From Planctomycetota bacterium (lineage in GTDB: Bacteria; Planctomycetota; UBA1135; GCA-002686595): a DNA stretch of 64,000 bases. Shown in pieces: positions 46,127 through 57,100 of the stretch; positions within the stretch are counted from its first letter, which is position 1, and every line of letters starts with the position of its first letter. The stretch lies in assembly GCA_021413885.1 (NCBI GenBank), contig JAIOPM010000037.1, forward strand, positions 1 to 64,000, written 5' to 3'. A program made the position numbers and the translations under genes. The notes beneath the pieces are model-generated. The model was not told where the DNA came from. It saw nothing but the letters and a program-made list of their open reading frames with translations, and made no database searches.

Positions 46127-48268
46127 ATGAATGTGACCGTTCGACTTTCTTGCGCGTTGCTCGGCCTCGTTGCTTGCTCGGCGCCTTCGACGAGAACGGC
46201 GGCGGCGAGCGCGCCGCTCGTGTTGCCCGGGCCCGGCGACGGCAAGCGTGCGTTCGAGATCGCGGACTTCTATCGCTGCGCGGTCGCCAGCGCGCCGAGA
46301 GTTTCCGCGGACGGCGCGAATGCGGTGGTCGCGGTGCGCAAGTACGAGCTCGAGGCCGGCAAGAGTTGGTCGGAGCTCTGGCTCGTCCCGACCGGCGGCG
46401 GCGACGCGCGCCAGATGACCGCGCAAGGTCACAACGACACCGATCCGCGCTTCACGCCGGACGGGCGCTCGATCCTCTTCGTGTCCGATCGCAGCGGCTC
46501 GAGCCAACTCTGGACGATCGCGCTCGACGGCGGCGAGCCCGCGCAGCTCACCGATTTCGGGCCGGGCGTCGAAGGCCCGGTGCTGTCGGCCGACGGCCGT
46601 TGGATCGCGGTGACGTCCGACGTCTTCCCCGAGTGCGGCATCGACGTCGAGTGCAACGCGAAGAACTCCGACGGACAGGAGAGCGGCAAACTCAAGGTCC
46701 ACGTCGCCGACACGTTGCTCTATCGCCACTGGACCGCATGGCGCGACGGTCGGCGCGCGCACGTGCTCCTCGTCGACGCGAAGAGCGGGAAGGTCGTGAA
46801 GGACCTGACGCCCGGCGATTTCGAGAGCCCGGTGTTCTCGCTCGGCGATCGCGGCTATGCGTTCTCGCCGGACGGCAAGGAAGTGTGCTTCGTCTCCAAC
46901 CGCGAGCGCGATCAGGCTTCGACGACCAACGCGGATTTGTGGACCGTGCAGGTCGAAGGCGACGTCAAGAGCCCGAAGAATCTCACCGCGGCGAACAAAG
47001 CGTTCGACGGCGCGCCGCTCTACTCGCCGGACGGCAAGTACATCGCGTTCCTCAGCCAATCGAAGCCGGGCTACGAGTCCGACTTGAAGCGGCTCGCGCT
47101 CTACTACCGCGAGAGCGGTGCGATCCGCTACCTCACCGATCGCACGGTCTTCGACGACATGATCGACGACTTGCGTTGGACGGCGGACTCGGGTGCGCTG
47201 GTCTTCCAAGCGCAGCAACACGGACGCACGCCGCTCTACTTGGTCTCGCTCGACGGCAGCGCGCCGAAGAAATTGCTCGAGGATTCCTTCCTCGCCGGTT
47301 GGGACCTCGCGGGCTCGAAGCCTGGCATCGTCTACACGCGCCGCTCGATCGATTCGCCGACGGAGGTCTTCGTCGCGCGCGCGCCGGAGTCGCCGCGCAC
47401 GCAACTCACCCACTTCAACGACGCGGTGAAGGCCGAGGTCGACATCCGTCCGCCGCTCGAGCTCTGGCTGCACGGCGACGGCGACTACGAAGTGCACTGC
47501 TTCGTCGTCACGCCCCACGGCTTCGATCCGAAGAAGAAGTACCCGCTGATCCTCAACGTCCACGGCGGTCCGCAATCGCAATGGGCCGACGCGTTCCGCG
47601 GCGATTGGCAGGTCTATCCCGGCAAGGGCTACGTCGTCGCGTTCTGCAATCCGACCGGCTCGACCGGTTACGGCCAGGACTTCACCGACGCGATCCAGAA
47701 GGACTGGGGCGGGCGCGTCTACCGCGAGCTGATGAAGGCGGTCGATCAGCTCGACGACCTGCCGTGGGTCGACTCCGAACGCATCGGCATGATGGGCTGG
47801 TCGTACGGCGGCTACATGGCGATGTGGATGCAGGGCCACACGAACCGCTTCACGTGCATCGCTTCGATGATGGGCGTCTACAACCTCGGCGCGATGCACG
47901 GCGCAACGGAGGAGCTGTGGTTCCCCGAGAGCGACCTCGGCGGCACGCCGTGGGAGAGCGACGAGTACGAGCGTTGGTCGCCCAATCGCTTCGTGAAGAA
48001 CTACAAGACACCCGCGCTCGTCATCACCGGCGAGAAGGACTACCGCGTCGCGTACACGCAGAGCCTCGAGTACTACACGCACCTGCAGAAGATGGGCGTG
48101 CCGTCGCGCTTGATCGTCTACCCGAACGCAGGCCACTGGCCGTCGTGGTACGAGATGGCGTTCTACTACGACGCGCACCTCGACTTCTTCGCGAAGTGGC
48201 TCGGCGGCGAGAAGGCGCCGTACGACGTGACGGAATTCAGCCGCAACTTGGCGTTCACGAAGCGCTAG
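46127..48268 (+). CDS. S9 family prolyl oligopeptidase/dipeptidyl peptidase lipoprotein
   Basis: A 713-residue exported serine peptidase. The start MNVTVRLSCALLGLVAC carries a lipoprotein signal (LVAC), preceded by GGAG 9 nt upstream. The N-terminal 430 residues are a beta-propeller with TolB/DPP-type repeats (FTPDGRSILFVSDRSGSSQL, YSPDGKYIAFLS). The catalytic alpha/beta hydrolase has GWSYGGY (S559), D638 in TGEKDYR and H670 in NAGHW. It resembles DPP4 and acylaminoacyl peptidase relatives that release dipeptides from oligopeptides. The next gene follows after 7 bp. Confidence 0.93.
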   Translation: MNVTVRLSCALLGLVACSAPSTRTAAASAPLVLPGPGDGKRAFEIADFYRCAVASAPRVSADGANAVVAVRKYELEAGKSWSELWLVPTGGGDARQMTAQGHNDTDPRFTPDGRSILFVSDRSGSSQLWTIALDGGEPAQLTDFGPGVEGPVLSADGRWIAVTSDVFPECGIDVECNAKNSDGQESGKLKVHVADTLLYRHWTAWRDGRRAHVLLVDAKSGKVVKDLTPGDFESPVFSLGDRGYAFSPDGKEVCFVSNRERDQASTTNADLWTVQVEGDVKSPKNLTAANKAFDGAPLYSPDGKYIAFLSQSKPGYESDLKRLALYYRESGAIRYLTDRTVFDDMIDDLRWTADSGALVFQAQQHGRTPLYLVSLDGSAPKKLLEDSFLAGWDLAGSKPGIVYTRRSIDSPTEVFVARAPESPRTQLTHFNDAVKAEVDIRPPLELWLHGDGDYEVHCFVVTPHGFDPKKKYPLILNVHGGPQSQWADAFRGDWQVYPGKGYVVAFCNPTGSTGYGQDFTDAIQKDWGGRVYRELMKAVDQLDDLPWVDSERIGMMGWSYGGYMAMWMQGHTNRFTCIASMMGVYNLGAMHGATEELWFPESDLGGTPWESDEYERWSPNRFVKNYKTPALVITGEKDYRVAYTQSLEYYTHLQKMGVPSRLIVYPNAGHWPSWYEMAFYYDAHLDFFAKWLGGEKAPYDVTEFSRNLAFTKR

Positions 48269-48275
48269 TGGGCGG

Positions 48276-49658
48276 GTGCATCGGTGGCTCTTCGCATCCT
48301 TAGTCTCGAGTTCGCTCGGCGCGCAGGCTCCGAGCCCTGACGTCGGGATCTTCCGCCACCGCGAAGAACTGACCGAGCTCACGTTCCGCGACACCGAAGG
48401 GCGTCCGGTCGTGTCCGACGAGCAAGTCGGGCTCATCGAGCGCGAGATCGAGAGCGGACTCGGCGTGCCCGCCGGTTGGCGCGTCGTGTTGCGGCGCATT
48501 CGAGACGACGGCTCGCGCGACGTGCTGTCGACGCTCTCGCAGACCGAGGACGCCGAGCTCCTCAACGCATGCCTCGTCGATCCCGCGGGTCGCGAGCTGG
48601 AGGTCAGTACTTCGCTCGACTTGCGCTGGGTGCGCCTCGGCAACGTGGTGTTGCTCGGCGAAGGCGGCGTGACCAACTTCACCCGCGAGCAGCCGGCGAA
48701 ACGCGCGGCGTGGTTCCCGCTGCGCTCGATCCCGATCCTGCTCGAGACGCTCGAACACGAACTCGCCCGCGGTCTGCCCGCCGACTGCGTGGTCGAAAGC
48801 GTCAGCCTGGAGTCCGCGCAACCGTTGAGCGATCCGCCTTCGGTGCGCGCCTACGTTTGGTTCACGGACGATCCGACCTCGCGATCGAGCTTCGGCGCCG
48901 CCGGCGTGCTCGCGTTGCCGAGAGCGGCGGGTCACGCGGCGGGTTTCGCGTTCACGGGCTCCCAGGTTTGCGGCGACTCGGTGATCGGGCCCATCAACGA
49001 CACGACGACGTTCAGGGACAGCCTCGAGCACCAGCTCGAGATCCACGACACGCTCGCGCTCTGCACGGCGTGGAGCACGCGCGTGTTCCCCGACGCCGGC
49101 AGCGGAGGCTTCTGGATTCAATTCTCCGAACGACGGCGGTCGCCGTGGAATCAGTACGGGTACTCCCTGTATGCCCGTGCAGCCGCGCTCCAACCGGACG
49201 GATCGGACCCTCGCTTCGCGATCGGCGGCGTCGAACTTTCGTCGGACGGATTGCGCGCGGTGCTCGACGCTCTTTCGTCCGAGTACGACCCTGCTTGCGC
49301 GGTGCCGTTGATGGTGTATGGCTGCCCCGAGCTCCATGAAATCCACGCGGTCTTCTGCGACCTCCCGCTCTACGGCGTGTGCTCGGTGCGCGCGCCCGCT
49401 CTGCGACTCGTGCTGGATGAAGACGGCGATTCGCTGCTTGGCGTCGCTCGCGTCGCAGTTCGCGCGGCGTATCGGATACCTGCGAGCGACTACGACCAGT
49501 GGACCGCCGAGTTCGCCGATGGATGCCGCAGCGACCTGTGGATCCCGAGGCCGGTGATGTGCTCGCTTGGTGACGACCGGGCGCCGCACGGAACGTTCGA
49601 CGAGCACGAACTCGGCTTCGTCGGAGGGCTGGTCCGCTCGAGCCTGTTCGGCCGCTAA
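48276..49658 (+). CDS. secreted protein of unknown function
   Basis: A 460-residue exported protein that I do not recognise. The GTG start gives a short signal peptide (MHRWLFASLVSSSLGAQA). The rest is rich in beta strands with scattered cysteines (VYGCPELHEIHAVFCDL, GVCSVRAP) that could form disulphides. It begins 7 bp after the S9 peptidase stop, so they may form one operon. Codon use is slightly more relaxed in the second half than in the neighbours. An envelope or extracellular role is likely from the signal peptide alone. Confidence 0.7.
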   Translation: MHRWLFASLVSSSLGAQAPSPDVGIFRHREELTELTFRDTEGRPVVSDEQVGLIEREIESGLGVPAGWRVVLRRIRDDGSRDVLSTLSQTEDAELLNACLVDPAGRELEVSTSLDLRWVRLGNVVLLGEGGVTNFTREQPAKRAAWFPLRSIPILLETLEHELARGLPADCVVESVSLESAQPLSDPPSVRAYVWFTDDPTSRSSFGAAGVLALPRAAGHAAGFAFTGSQVCGDSVIGPINDTTTFRDSLEHQLEIHDTLALCTAWSTRVFPDAGSGGFWIQFSERRRSPWNQYGYSLYARAAALQPDGSDPRFAIGGVELSSDGLRAVLDALSSEYDPACAVPLMVYGCPELHEIHAVFCDLPLYGVCSVRAPALRLVLDEDGDSLLGVARVAVRAAYRIPASDYDQWTAEFADGCRSDLWIPRPVMCSLGDDRAPHGTFDEHELGFVGGLVRSSLFGR

Positions 49659-49666
49659 GGCCGCGG

Positions 49667-51433
49667 TCAGCGCGACCGGGCCAAGCGTCGATCGAGCTCG
49701 AACGGCGTGAACGCCGGCGCGGAGCAGCGGCCCTCGGCGCACGCGAACGCGGCGGCGCGGTCGAGACTCGGGTACTCGACGTCGGGATTGGGGAGCGGGC
49801 CTTCGGCGGGATCGAACCACTCGATGCGGCGGAAGGTCGCAGCGCGGGCGAGCGCGGCGCGGAAGAGCGCCTTCGCCGCGGGATCGGACTTCGAACCGAC
49901 GATCGTGACGTGCAGCGGTTCGCCGGAGAGTTCGCTCTCGACGAGCAACTTCGCCGCGGTCGGGAAGCGCAGCGCGACGTCGGGCGTCGTGAGCCAACGC
50001 AACGCATGCTCCGCGCGCTCGCGGTGCGCGTCGCCGCCGGCGTAGCGCGAGAGACGCGTCTCGAAGCGCGCGACGGCGACGTTCTCGTCGCGTTGCGGCG
50101 CTTGCGCGAGGCCGACGGTCGTCTCGATCGCCGTCGTCTCGAAGCCCGCGTCGCTCCGGAAGCGCGTCGCGAGGAACTCGGACGCGGCGAGCGCTCGCTC
50201 GAGCCACGCTCGCTCCGCCGTGACTTCGTAGAGCGCGAGGAACGCCTGCCCCATGTTCAACGTGTCGCCGAGGTACGGCCCGCCGACGTCGCGTTCGTCG
50301 TGACGGAAACCGCCGCCGTCGAGCGAACGCTCGGCGACGATCCAGTTCGCGGCGCGCACGGCGGCGGCGAGCGCGTCTTCGTCGCCCAGGCTCGCGTACG
50401 TCTGACACAACGCGCGGATGAACGCGCCGTTCTCGCGTGAGTAGACGTGGCCGTCGACGCGCGGCACGCCGAGCGCTCGACGCCCGGCATCGTCGAGCGC
50501 GAAGTACTCGGCCGCATGTTCGCCCTGCACGAGATCGGCGTCCTGACTCGTGAAGAACGCACCGTCCGGACTCGTCAGGAAGTCGCGCAGGAAACGCACC
50601 GTCGCGCGCGCCGCTTCCGCGTGGCGCGGCGACTTCCACGCCGCGTACGCGAGCGAGTAGAGGCGCAGGTTCTCCGCCTGCACCCACGCGATCTTCTCGA
50701 AGTGCGGCTCGGTCCAAGCTCCGTCGGTCGAGTACTGATAGAAACCGCCCCACGCGGGATCGAGCAACGCGAGCTCCGCATCGAACGTCTGCTGCGCCTT
50801 CGTCTTCGCGTCTTCGTCGCCGCCGAGCGCGAGAGCGAGCGCGTACTCGACATTGGTCGGATCGAGGTACTTGTGCCCCGTCCCCCAACCGCCGTGTTCG
50901 GCGTCGTAGCCGCGTTCGAAGCGCGCGCGCAGCTCGGCGTCGAGTTCGCTCGCGTCGCTCGGAGCACTCGACGTCGCATCGCGCCCGACTCCGGTGACCG
51001 ACGGCCCCGGCGTCGGATCGGCGACGACCGCGGCGAGAAACGCACGCATCGGCGCCGGCGGGACGTAGCCGGCGCGCTTGACGAGCTCGCCGCCGCGCGC
51101 ATCGAAGATCACGGTCGCCGGCCAACCGTAGTCCTCGTAGCGATTCGAGAGGTCGGGCCGCGCATCCTGGTCGACGCGCACGCAGACGAAATGCAGGGCG
51201 AGCAGGCGTGAGACCTCGGGATCGCGGTACGTCGTCTCCTCCATCACGTGGCACCAGTGGCACCACACCGCGGCGAGGTCGAGCAAGACGAGACGGTCCT
51301 CCGCGCGCGCACGCTCGAACACTGCGGGCGACCAGTCTTCCCACTGCACGGGAGGCGCGACGGATTCGACACGCGCGGAGGTTTGGCAAGCGGCGAGCAA
51401 CGCGAGCGCGACGAGAGCTTGGAGTCGTTTCAC
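49667..51433 (-). CDS. DUF255 thioredoxin-fold/six-hairpin lipoprotein (YyaL/SPATA20 type)
   Basis: A 588-residue exported protein. The GTG at 51433 starts VKRLQALVALALLAAC, a lipoprotein signal with lipobox LAAC; a longer frame adds 30 unlikely residues. The thioredoxin-like domain has AVWCHWCHVMEETTY, the conserved WCxWC of this family, and YGWPATVIFDARG. The C-terminal part is an alpha/alpha toroid like glycosidase folds (AWGGFYQYSTDGAW, GAFFTSQDADLVQGEHAAEY). Cytosolic members are conserved but poorly understood; export with a lipid anchor is less usual. The function is inferred only as redox-related. Confidence 0.88.
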   Translation of the reverse strand: MKRLQALVALALLAACQTSARVESVAPPVQWEDWSPAVFERARAEDRLVLLDLAAVWCHWCHVMEETTYRDPEVSRLLALHFVCVRVDQDARPDLSNRYEDYGWPATVIFDARGGELVKRAGYVPPAPMRAFLAAVVADPTPGPSVTGVGRDATSSAPSDASELDAELRARFERGYDAEHGGWGTGHKYLDPTNVEYALALALGGDEDAKTKAQQTFDAELALLDPAWGGFYQYSTDGAWTEPHFEKIAWVQAENLRLYSLAYAAWKSPRHAEAARATVRFLRDFLTSPDGAFFTSQDADLVQGEHAAEYFALDDAGRRALGVPRVDGHVYSRENGAFIRALCQTYASLGDEDALAAAVRAANWIVAERSLDGGGFRHDERDVGGPYLGDTLNMGQAFLALYEVTAERAWLERALAASEFLATRFRSDAGFETTAIETTVGLAQAPQRDENVAVARFETRLSRYAGGDAHRERAEHALRWLTTPDVALRFPTAAKLLVESELSGEPLHVTIVGSKSDPAAKALFRAALARAATFRRIEWFDPAEGPLPNPDVEYPSLDRAAAFACAEGRCSAPAFTPFELDRRLARSR

Positions 51434-51492
51434 GTCACCTGCTACGCCGCGCGCGCCGGATTGGATGCACTCAGCCGGATGCACTCGACACG

Positions 51493-53082
51493 TCAACGTC
51501 GCGAACGGAACCAATCCTTCCACGCCTTGTTGGCCGCCACGAGGCCTTCACCGGTCGCTGCGCGCAGCGCGGCGTCGTACGTCGCGAGACGTTTCTTCAC
51601 GTCGCGCTCGACGCGCTCGGGCGAACGCGGTTGGCCCTTGCGCAACTCGCCGTGGAACTTGCCGAGCGCTCCCGGCCCCTTCGATTCGATCCACTCGAGG
51701 ATCGCCATGCCGGTGCCGAGTTCGACGAGGCCGAGATCGGCGGAGTCGCAGAGGCTGAGCTTCTCGAGCGTCGGCAACGCGCTCGAATCGAGCGCTCCGA
51801 GCACCGCCGCGCGCCACCCGCCGTGCCGGAAGTTGGTCCAGTCGAACTCGACCACGCTCGCGACCTTGCCCGAGCTCGTGCCGCCCTCGACGGCCTCGCG
51901 CTTCGAACGACACGCGACGACGTTGGTGCCGAGCACCTCGAACTCGAGCCAACACGCGAGCGACTCGTCGTACCACGGCGGCAAGAGGCGCCCGTCGTAG
52001 CGATCGCGGTTGACGAGCAAGTGCCCCCAGTGGTGCACGCAGTGTCCCGTGAGCTCGTCCTCGTTGCGGAAACCGAGGCGCGCCGACGACAACGCGTACG
52101 GATCGAACCAGTAGAAGCCGTGCGCGCGCGCGGTCGCTTCGCCCCAACCCGGCGGCAACGTCGGCGAGAGCGCGGCGAAGTGCACGACCGAATCGACGTA
52201 CGGCCGATCGTCGCGCGCGAAGCAGTAGAACTCGGCCATGCGACCGCCGAGCAACGCGAGCCCCGCTTCGACGCCGAACGCCGCGTCGAACTTCGCGCGG
52301 CCGCGGCCGAGCTGCGCCGCGATGTTGGTCAGGAAGGGCTCGGGCCACGGACCCGCGACGCAGAGTTGCTCGGTCCACGCGACGGCGAGCTTCTCCCCGC
52401 ACGCCTTCTGCGCCGCGAGCACGTCGCGTCGCGCCAACGCTTCGGCGCGCGGAATCCAACGGCCCTCGAATTCTTCGAGGCCTTGCGCGCGCAGCGCGTC
52501 GGCCTTCGGCATCCAACGACCGCTCCACAGCACCAGACCTTGGTCGAGCTTCGACTTCTCGTCGGCGGTGACCCAACGACCTTCGTAGCGCGCGAAGCCG
52601 GCCGCGAGTTTCTCCGCCTCCTCGTCGGCGGCCGCACGCTTCGACTTCTCGTCGGGCGTCAGCCAGACGTCCTTGTACTTCACGAACCCGAGCGCGGTGT
52701 TCGCGCCCGCGTGGTTCGGATCGAGCGCGACCGCCTTCTTGTATGCGTCCTTCGCGAACGACTTCAACTTCTGCGTCTCGGCCCACGCGCCGAGCTCGTA
52801 GAAATCGTCGGCGGTCTTCGCGGCGGCCTCGCGCTCCTTGAAGACCTCGCGCGGAGTCTTGCCCAGCTTGACGTCGACGACGTCCGCGCGCGCGTACTCG
52901 ACCTTGCCGGTCGGCGTCTCGACGGTGATCGTCGTCGCGGTCTCGCGCACCACGGTCCCTTCGACGCGGCGGCCGTCCTTCAGGATCAGCGTGTCGCCGG
53001 ACGCGATGGAGGCGAGCACGGCGAGCGCGAAGCAGACGACGCTCGTCGTCGCGAAGCGTCGTCGTCCTGCCCGCGCGACCAT
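51493..53082 (-). CDS. secreted protein with GRW repeats and a degenerate peptidase-MA-like domain
   Basis: A 529-residue exported protein. A signal peptide (TTSVVCFALAVLASIASG) is followed by a small beta domain (LILKDGRRVEGTVV), TPR-like helices (about 90-135) and four related segments with tryptophans W140, W170, W190 and W209 (for example YKDVWLTPDEKSKR, YEGRWVTADEKSKL). The second half resembles gluzincin peptidases: HHWGH (350-354) followed by PPWYDESLACWLE (368-380), but the catalytic glutamate of HExxH is histidine (H351). It is therefore probably inactive as a peptidase. TACGCT lies exactly 8 nt before the ATG. Confidence 0.72.
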   Translation of the reverse strand: MVARAGRRRFATTSVVCFALAVLASIASGDTLILKDGRRVEGTVVRETATTITVETPTGKVEYARADVVDVKLGKTPREVFKEREAAAKTADDFYELGAWAETQKLKSFAKDAYKKAVALDPNHAGANTALGFVKYKDVWLTPDEKSKRAAADEEAEKLAAGFARYEGRWVTADEKSKLDQGLVLWSGRWMPKADALRAQGLEEFEGRWIPRAEALARRDVLAAQKACGEKLAVAWTEQLCVAGPWPEPFLTNIAAQLGRGRAKFDAAFGVEAGLALLGGRMAEFYCFARDDRPYVDSVVHFAALSPTLPPGWGEATARAHGFYWFDPYALSSARLGFRNEDELTGHCVHHWGHLLVNRDRYDGRLLPPWYDESLACWLEFEVLGTNVVACRSKREAVEGGTSSGKVASVVEFDWTNFRHGGWRAAVLGALDSSALPTLEKLSLCDSADLGLVELGTGMAILEWIESKGPGALGKFHGELRKGQPRSPERVERDVKKRLATYDAALRAATGEGLVAANKAWKDWFRSRR

Positions 53083-53090
53083 CGACGGAG

Positions 53091-53096
53091 AGCGTA
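53091..53096 (-). promoter_or_regulatory. candidate leaderless -10 element for the GRW-repeat protein
   Basis: TACGCT on the minus strand, separated from the ATG at 53082 by exactly 8 nt, with no Shine-Dalgarno sequence. The hexamer is identical to the one before 42019. Confidence 0.35.
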
Positions 53097-53116
53097 TCGC
53101 CCGCCGCCGAACTCGC

Positions 53117-55165
<2,049 letters not shown>

Positions 55166-55295
55166 GGGTATAGGGGGCAGGTAGAAGGGTCTGGACGCGA
55201 CGATCGTGTGAAAGCGCACACGCGCCCCTTCCTACCGGGCACTCGACTGTTCGGTAACCGCACGCCTCCGTCAAAGCCCGCGAGAGTCGACCGCC

Positions 55296-55724
55296 ATGAG
55301 CTCCAAACCCTGGTACGGCAACGGATTACGCTTCGAATGCACGCAGTGCGGGCGCTGCTGCAAGAACCACGGTCAGTACACCTTCGTGAACCTGAGCGAG
55401 CGCGACCTCGAGCGCATCCCGAAGTTCCTCGGCCTGACGCGGAGCGCGTTCCTCGAGAAGTTCTGCGACGTCAACCCGGGCTTCTTTCCGTCTTTGAAGT
55501 TCGACGAAGCGGCGTGCCCTTTCCTCGACGAGCACAACCACTGCCGCGTCTATCCGGTGCGACCGAAGCAGTGCGAGACCTGGCCGTTCTGGACCGAGAA
55601 CCTCGAGCCCGAAGTGTGGTCCGGCGAGGTGAAGGAGTGTTGCCCCGGGATCGACCAAGGGCCGCTCTACGACCAGGCGGAGATCGAGCGACGGGCCAAG
55701 GCGACGGACGAGGACTTCCGTTGA
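55296..55724 (+). CDS. YkgJ-family cysteine-cluster protein
   Basis: A 142-residue protein with the YkgJ (CxxCxxCC) zinc/iron-chelating pattern: CTQCGRCCKNHG near residue 15, CPFLDEHNHCRVYPVRPKQC (the mid-protein cluster) and a late CC (KECCPG). The cysteine layout is complete. The biochemical role is not established, but the family is often linked to metal-dependent modification. Its stop overlaps the TTG start of the next gene, so the two are coupled. Confidence 0.9.
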   Translation: MSSKPWYGNGLRFECTQCGRCCKNHGQYTFVNLSERDLERIPKFLGLTRSAFLEKFCDVNPGFFPSLKFDEAACPFLDEHNHCRVYPVRPKQCETWPFWTENLEPEVWSGEVKECCPGIDQGPLYDQAEIERRAKATDEDFR

Positions 55725-56965
55725 ACGTCCCGGCGGCGCTGCGCGCGCTCGCCGTCGCGCCGCTCCAGCAAGACGGCGAACCGTGCGTCGGGTTGAGCGA
55801 CGTGCTCGGCATTGCGCCGAACGACGGACGCTTCGCGTGCGTGCTGCGCCGCGACGAGTGGGCGATCGCGCGGCGCTTCGACGGCGTGCTCGACGCGAAC
55901 GAGATCGCCGCGCGAGCGAGCGCCGAACTCGGCGTCGCGCTCGAGGTCGAGTTCGTGACGGCGATCGAAGAGCGTCTCGCGCGCGGTCTCCTGCTCGACG
56001 ACGCAGCTTTCCGCGACGCGCGTGAACACGCGCTCGACGAAGACCGAGCGCTGCGCGAACGTCCGCCGATCGGCGTCGGTCGCGACTACCCGGCCGACGC
56101 GTTCGAACTGCGCGCGTCGATCGGCGGCATGGTCGCCGACGACTGGGACATGCCGCCGCCCGAGGCGTGCTTCGCCGCATGGACCGCCGAGGCGAGCCTG
56201 CGCGTCGCGCGCGCGGTGCACGGCCGGACGTGGGCGGCGTTACGGCATTTCGTCGCCGATTTCGATCGAGCGCTCGTCCTCGCGCCGTTGCGCGCGCCGC
56301 TCGCCGAGGTGTTGATCGCGCTCGAGAAACCGCTCGCGACGCCGCTCGGCGCGGTCGCTCCGGACGCGCGGTTGCTCGCCGAGCTCGGGCCCGCGTCCGC
56401 GGAGTCGCAACTGGCGCTGCGCACGTCGCTCGCGCTCGAACGTCAGGCGCTCTTCCTGCGCGTGCTGCTGCGCGACAAGCCCGCGGCGTTCGCGTTGCTC
56501 CGCGCGCCGAACGAGCCAGCGGAACGCGAACTCGTGCTCGCCCGACTCGCAAGCACACTCTCCGTGCCGCGCACGCTGCTCGTCGTCGCAGCCGATCTCG
56601 CGGAGGAGCACCGCGCCCTCGCCGGCCCGAGCCACGGCGCGAGCTCCGACCGCGCGCCGACGCGCTTGCGTCCGACCTCGACCGCGCCGCGCGACAACCT
56701 GTGGGTCGTCGACGCCGACCTCGATCGTTCGCGCGACCACGATCGCGAGTTCGTCGACGCCGCGACGCGCGTCGACGGCCCAGCGTTGTCCGCCCTCGCC
56801 GCTTCCGAGCACGCTCCCCACCGCCGCGACTCGATCGCCGTCGTCGACCTCGCGCTCGCCGCCCTGGCCCGCGTCCAACCGACCGCGCGCGGCTCCCTGC
56901 TGGGCTACGCGCAGGCGAACGACCGCGGCACGTTGGTCTCGAGCGCCAGCGTCTTGTTTCACTGA
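55721..56965 (+). CDS. PqqD-like plus MEMO-like protein lacking the metal site
   Basis: A 414-residue protein. The TTG at 55721 overlaps the upstream stop codon and has AGGA 6 nt before it. Residues about 30-100 (RRFDGVLDANEIAARASAEL, ERLARGLLLDD) resemble a PqqD-type winged helix. The rest aligns by pattern with MEMO1: GRDYPADAFELRASI for the N-terminal strand, LATPLGAVAPDARLLAEL, TLLVVAADLAEEH and the C-terminal GSLLGYAQANDRGTLVSSAS. The residues at the two iron-ligand histidines and the cysteine of MEMO1 are not conserved. The pairing with a YkgJ protein is notable. The MEMO call rests on pattern only. Confidence 0.6.
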   Translation: MNVPAALRALAVAPLQQDGEPCVGLSDVLGIAPNDGRFACVLRRDEWAIARRFDGVLDANEIAARASAELGVALEVEFVTAIEERLARGLLLDDAAFRDAREHALDEDRALRERPPIGVGRDYPADAFELRASIGGMVADDWDMPPPEACFAAWTAEASLRVARAVHGRTWAALRHFVADFDRALVLAPLRAPLAEVLIALEKPLATPLGAVAPDARLLAELGPASAESQLALRTSLALERQALFLRVLLRDKPAAFALLRAPNEPAERELVLARLASTLSVPRTLLVVAADLAEEHRALAGPSHGASSDRAPTRLRPTSTAPRDNLWVVDADLDRSRDHDREFVDAATRVDGPALSALAASEHAPHRRDSIAVVDLALAALARVQPTARGSLLGYAQANDRGTLVSSASVLFH

Positions 56966-57100
56966 ACGGAGCGCGCAGAATGTCGCGGCGGTGTCGGGCG
57001 CGCTTGCCGCCGGCGCACGAACCGCGGCTCGCGAATCGGCACGATCCGTCGACAGCGGATGCGCGAACGCGCGAGCCTTTCTCCCGAGAGAGGACCAGCC

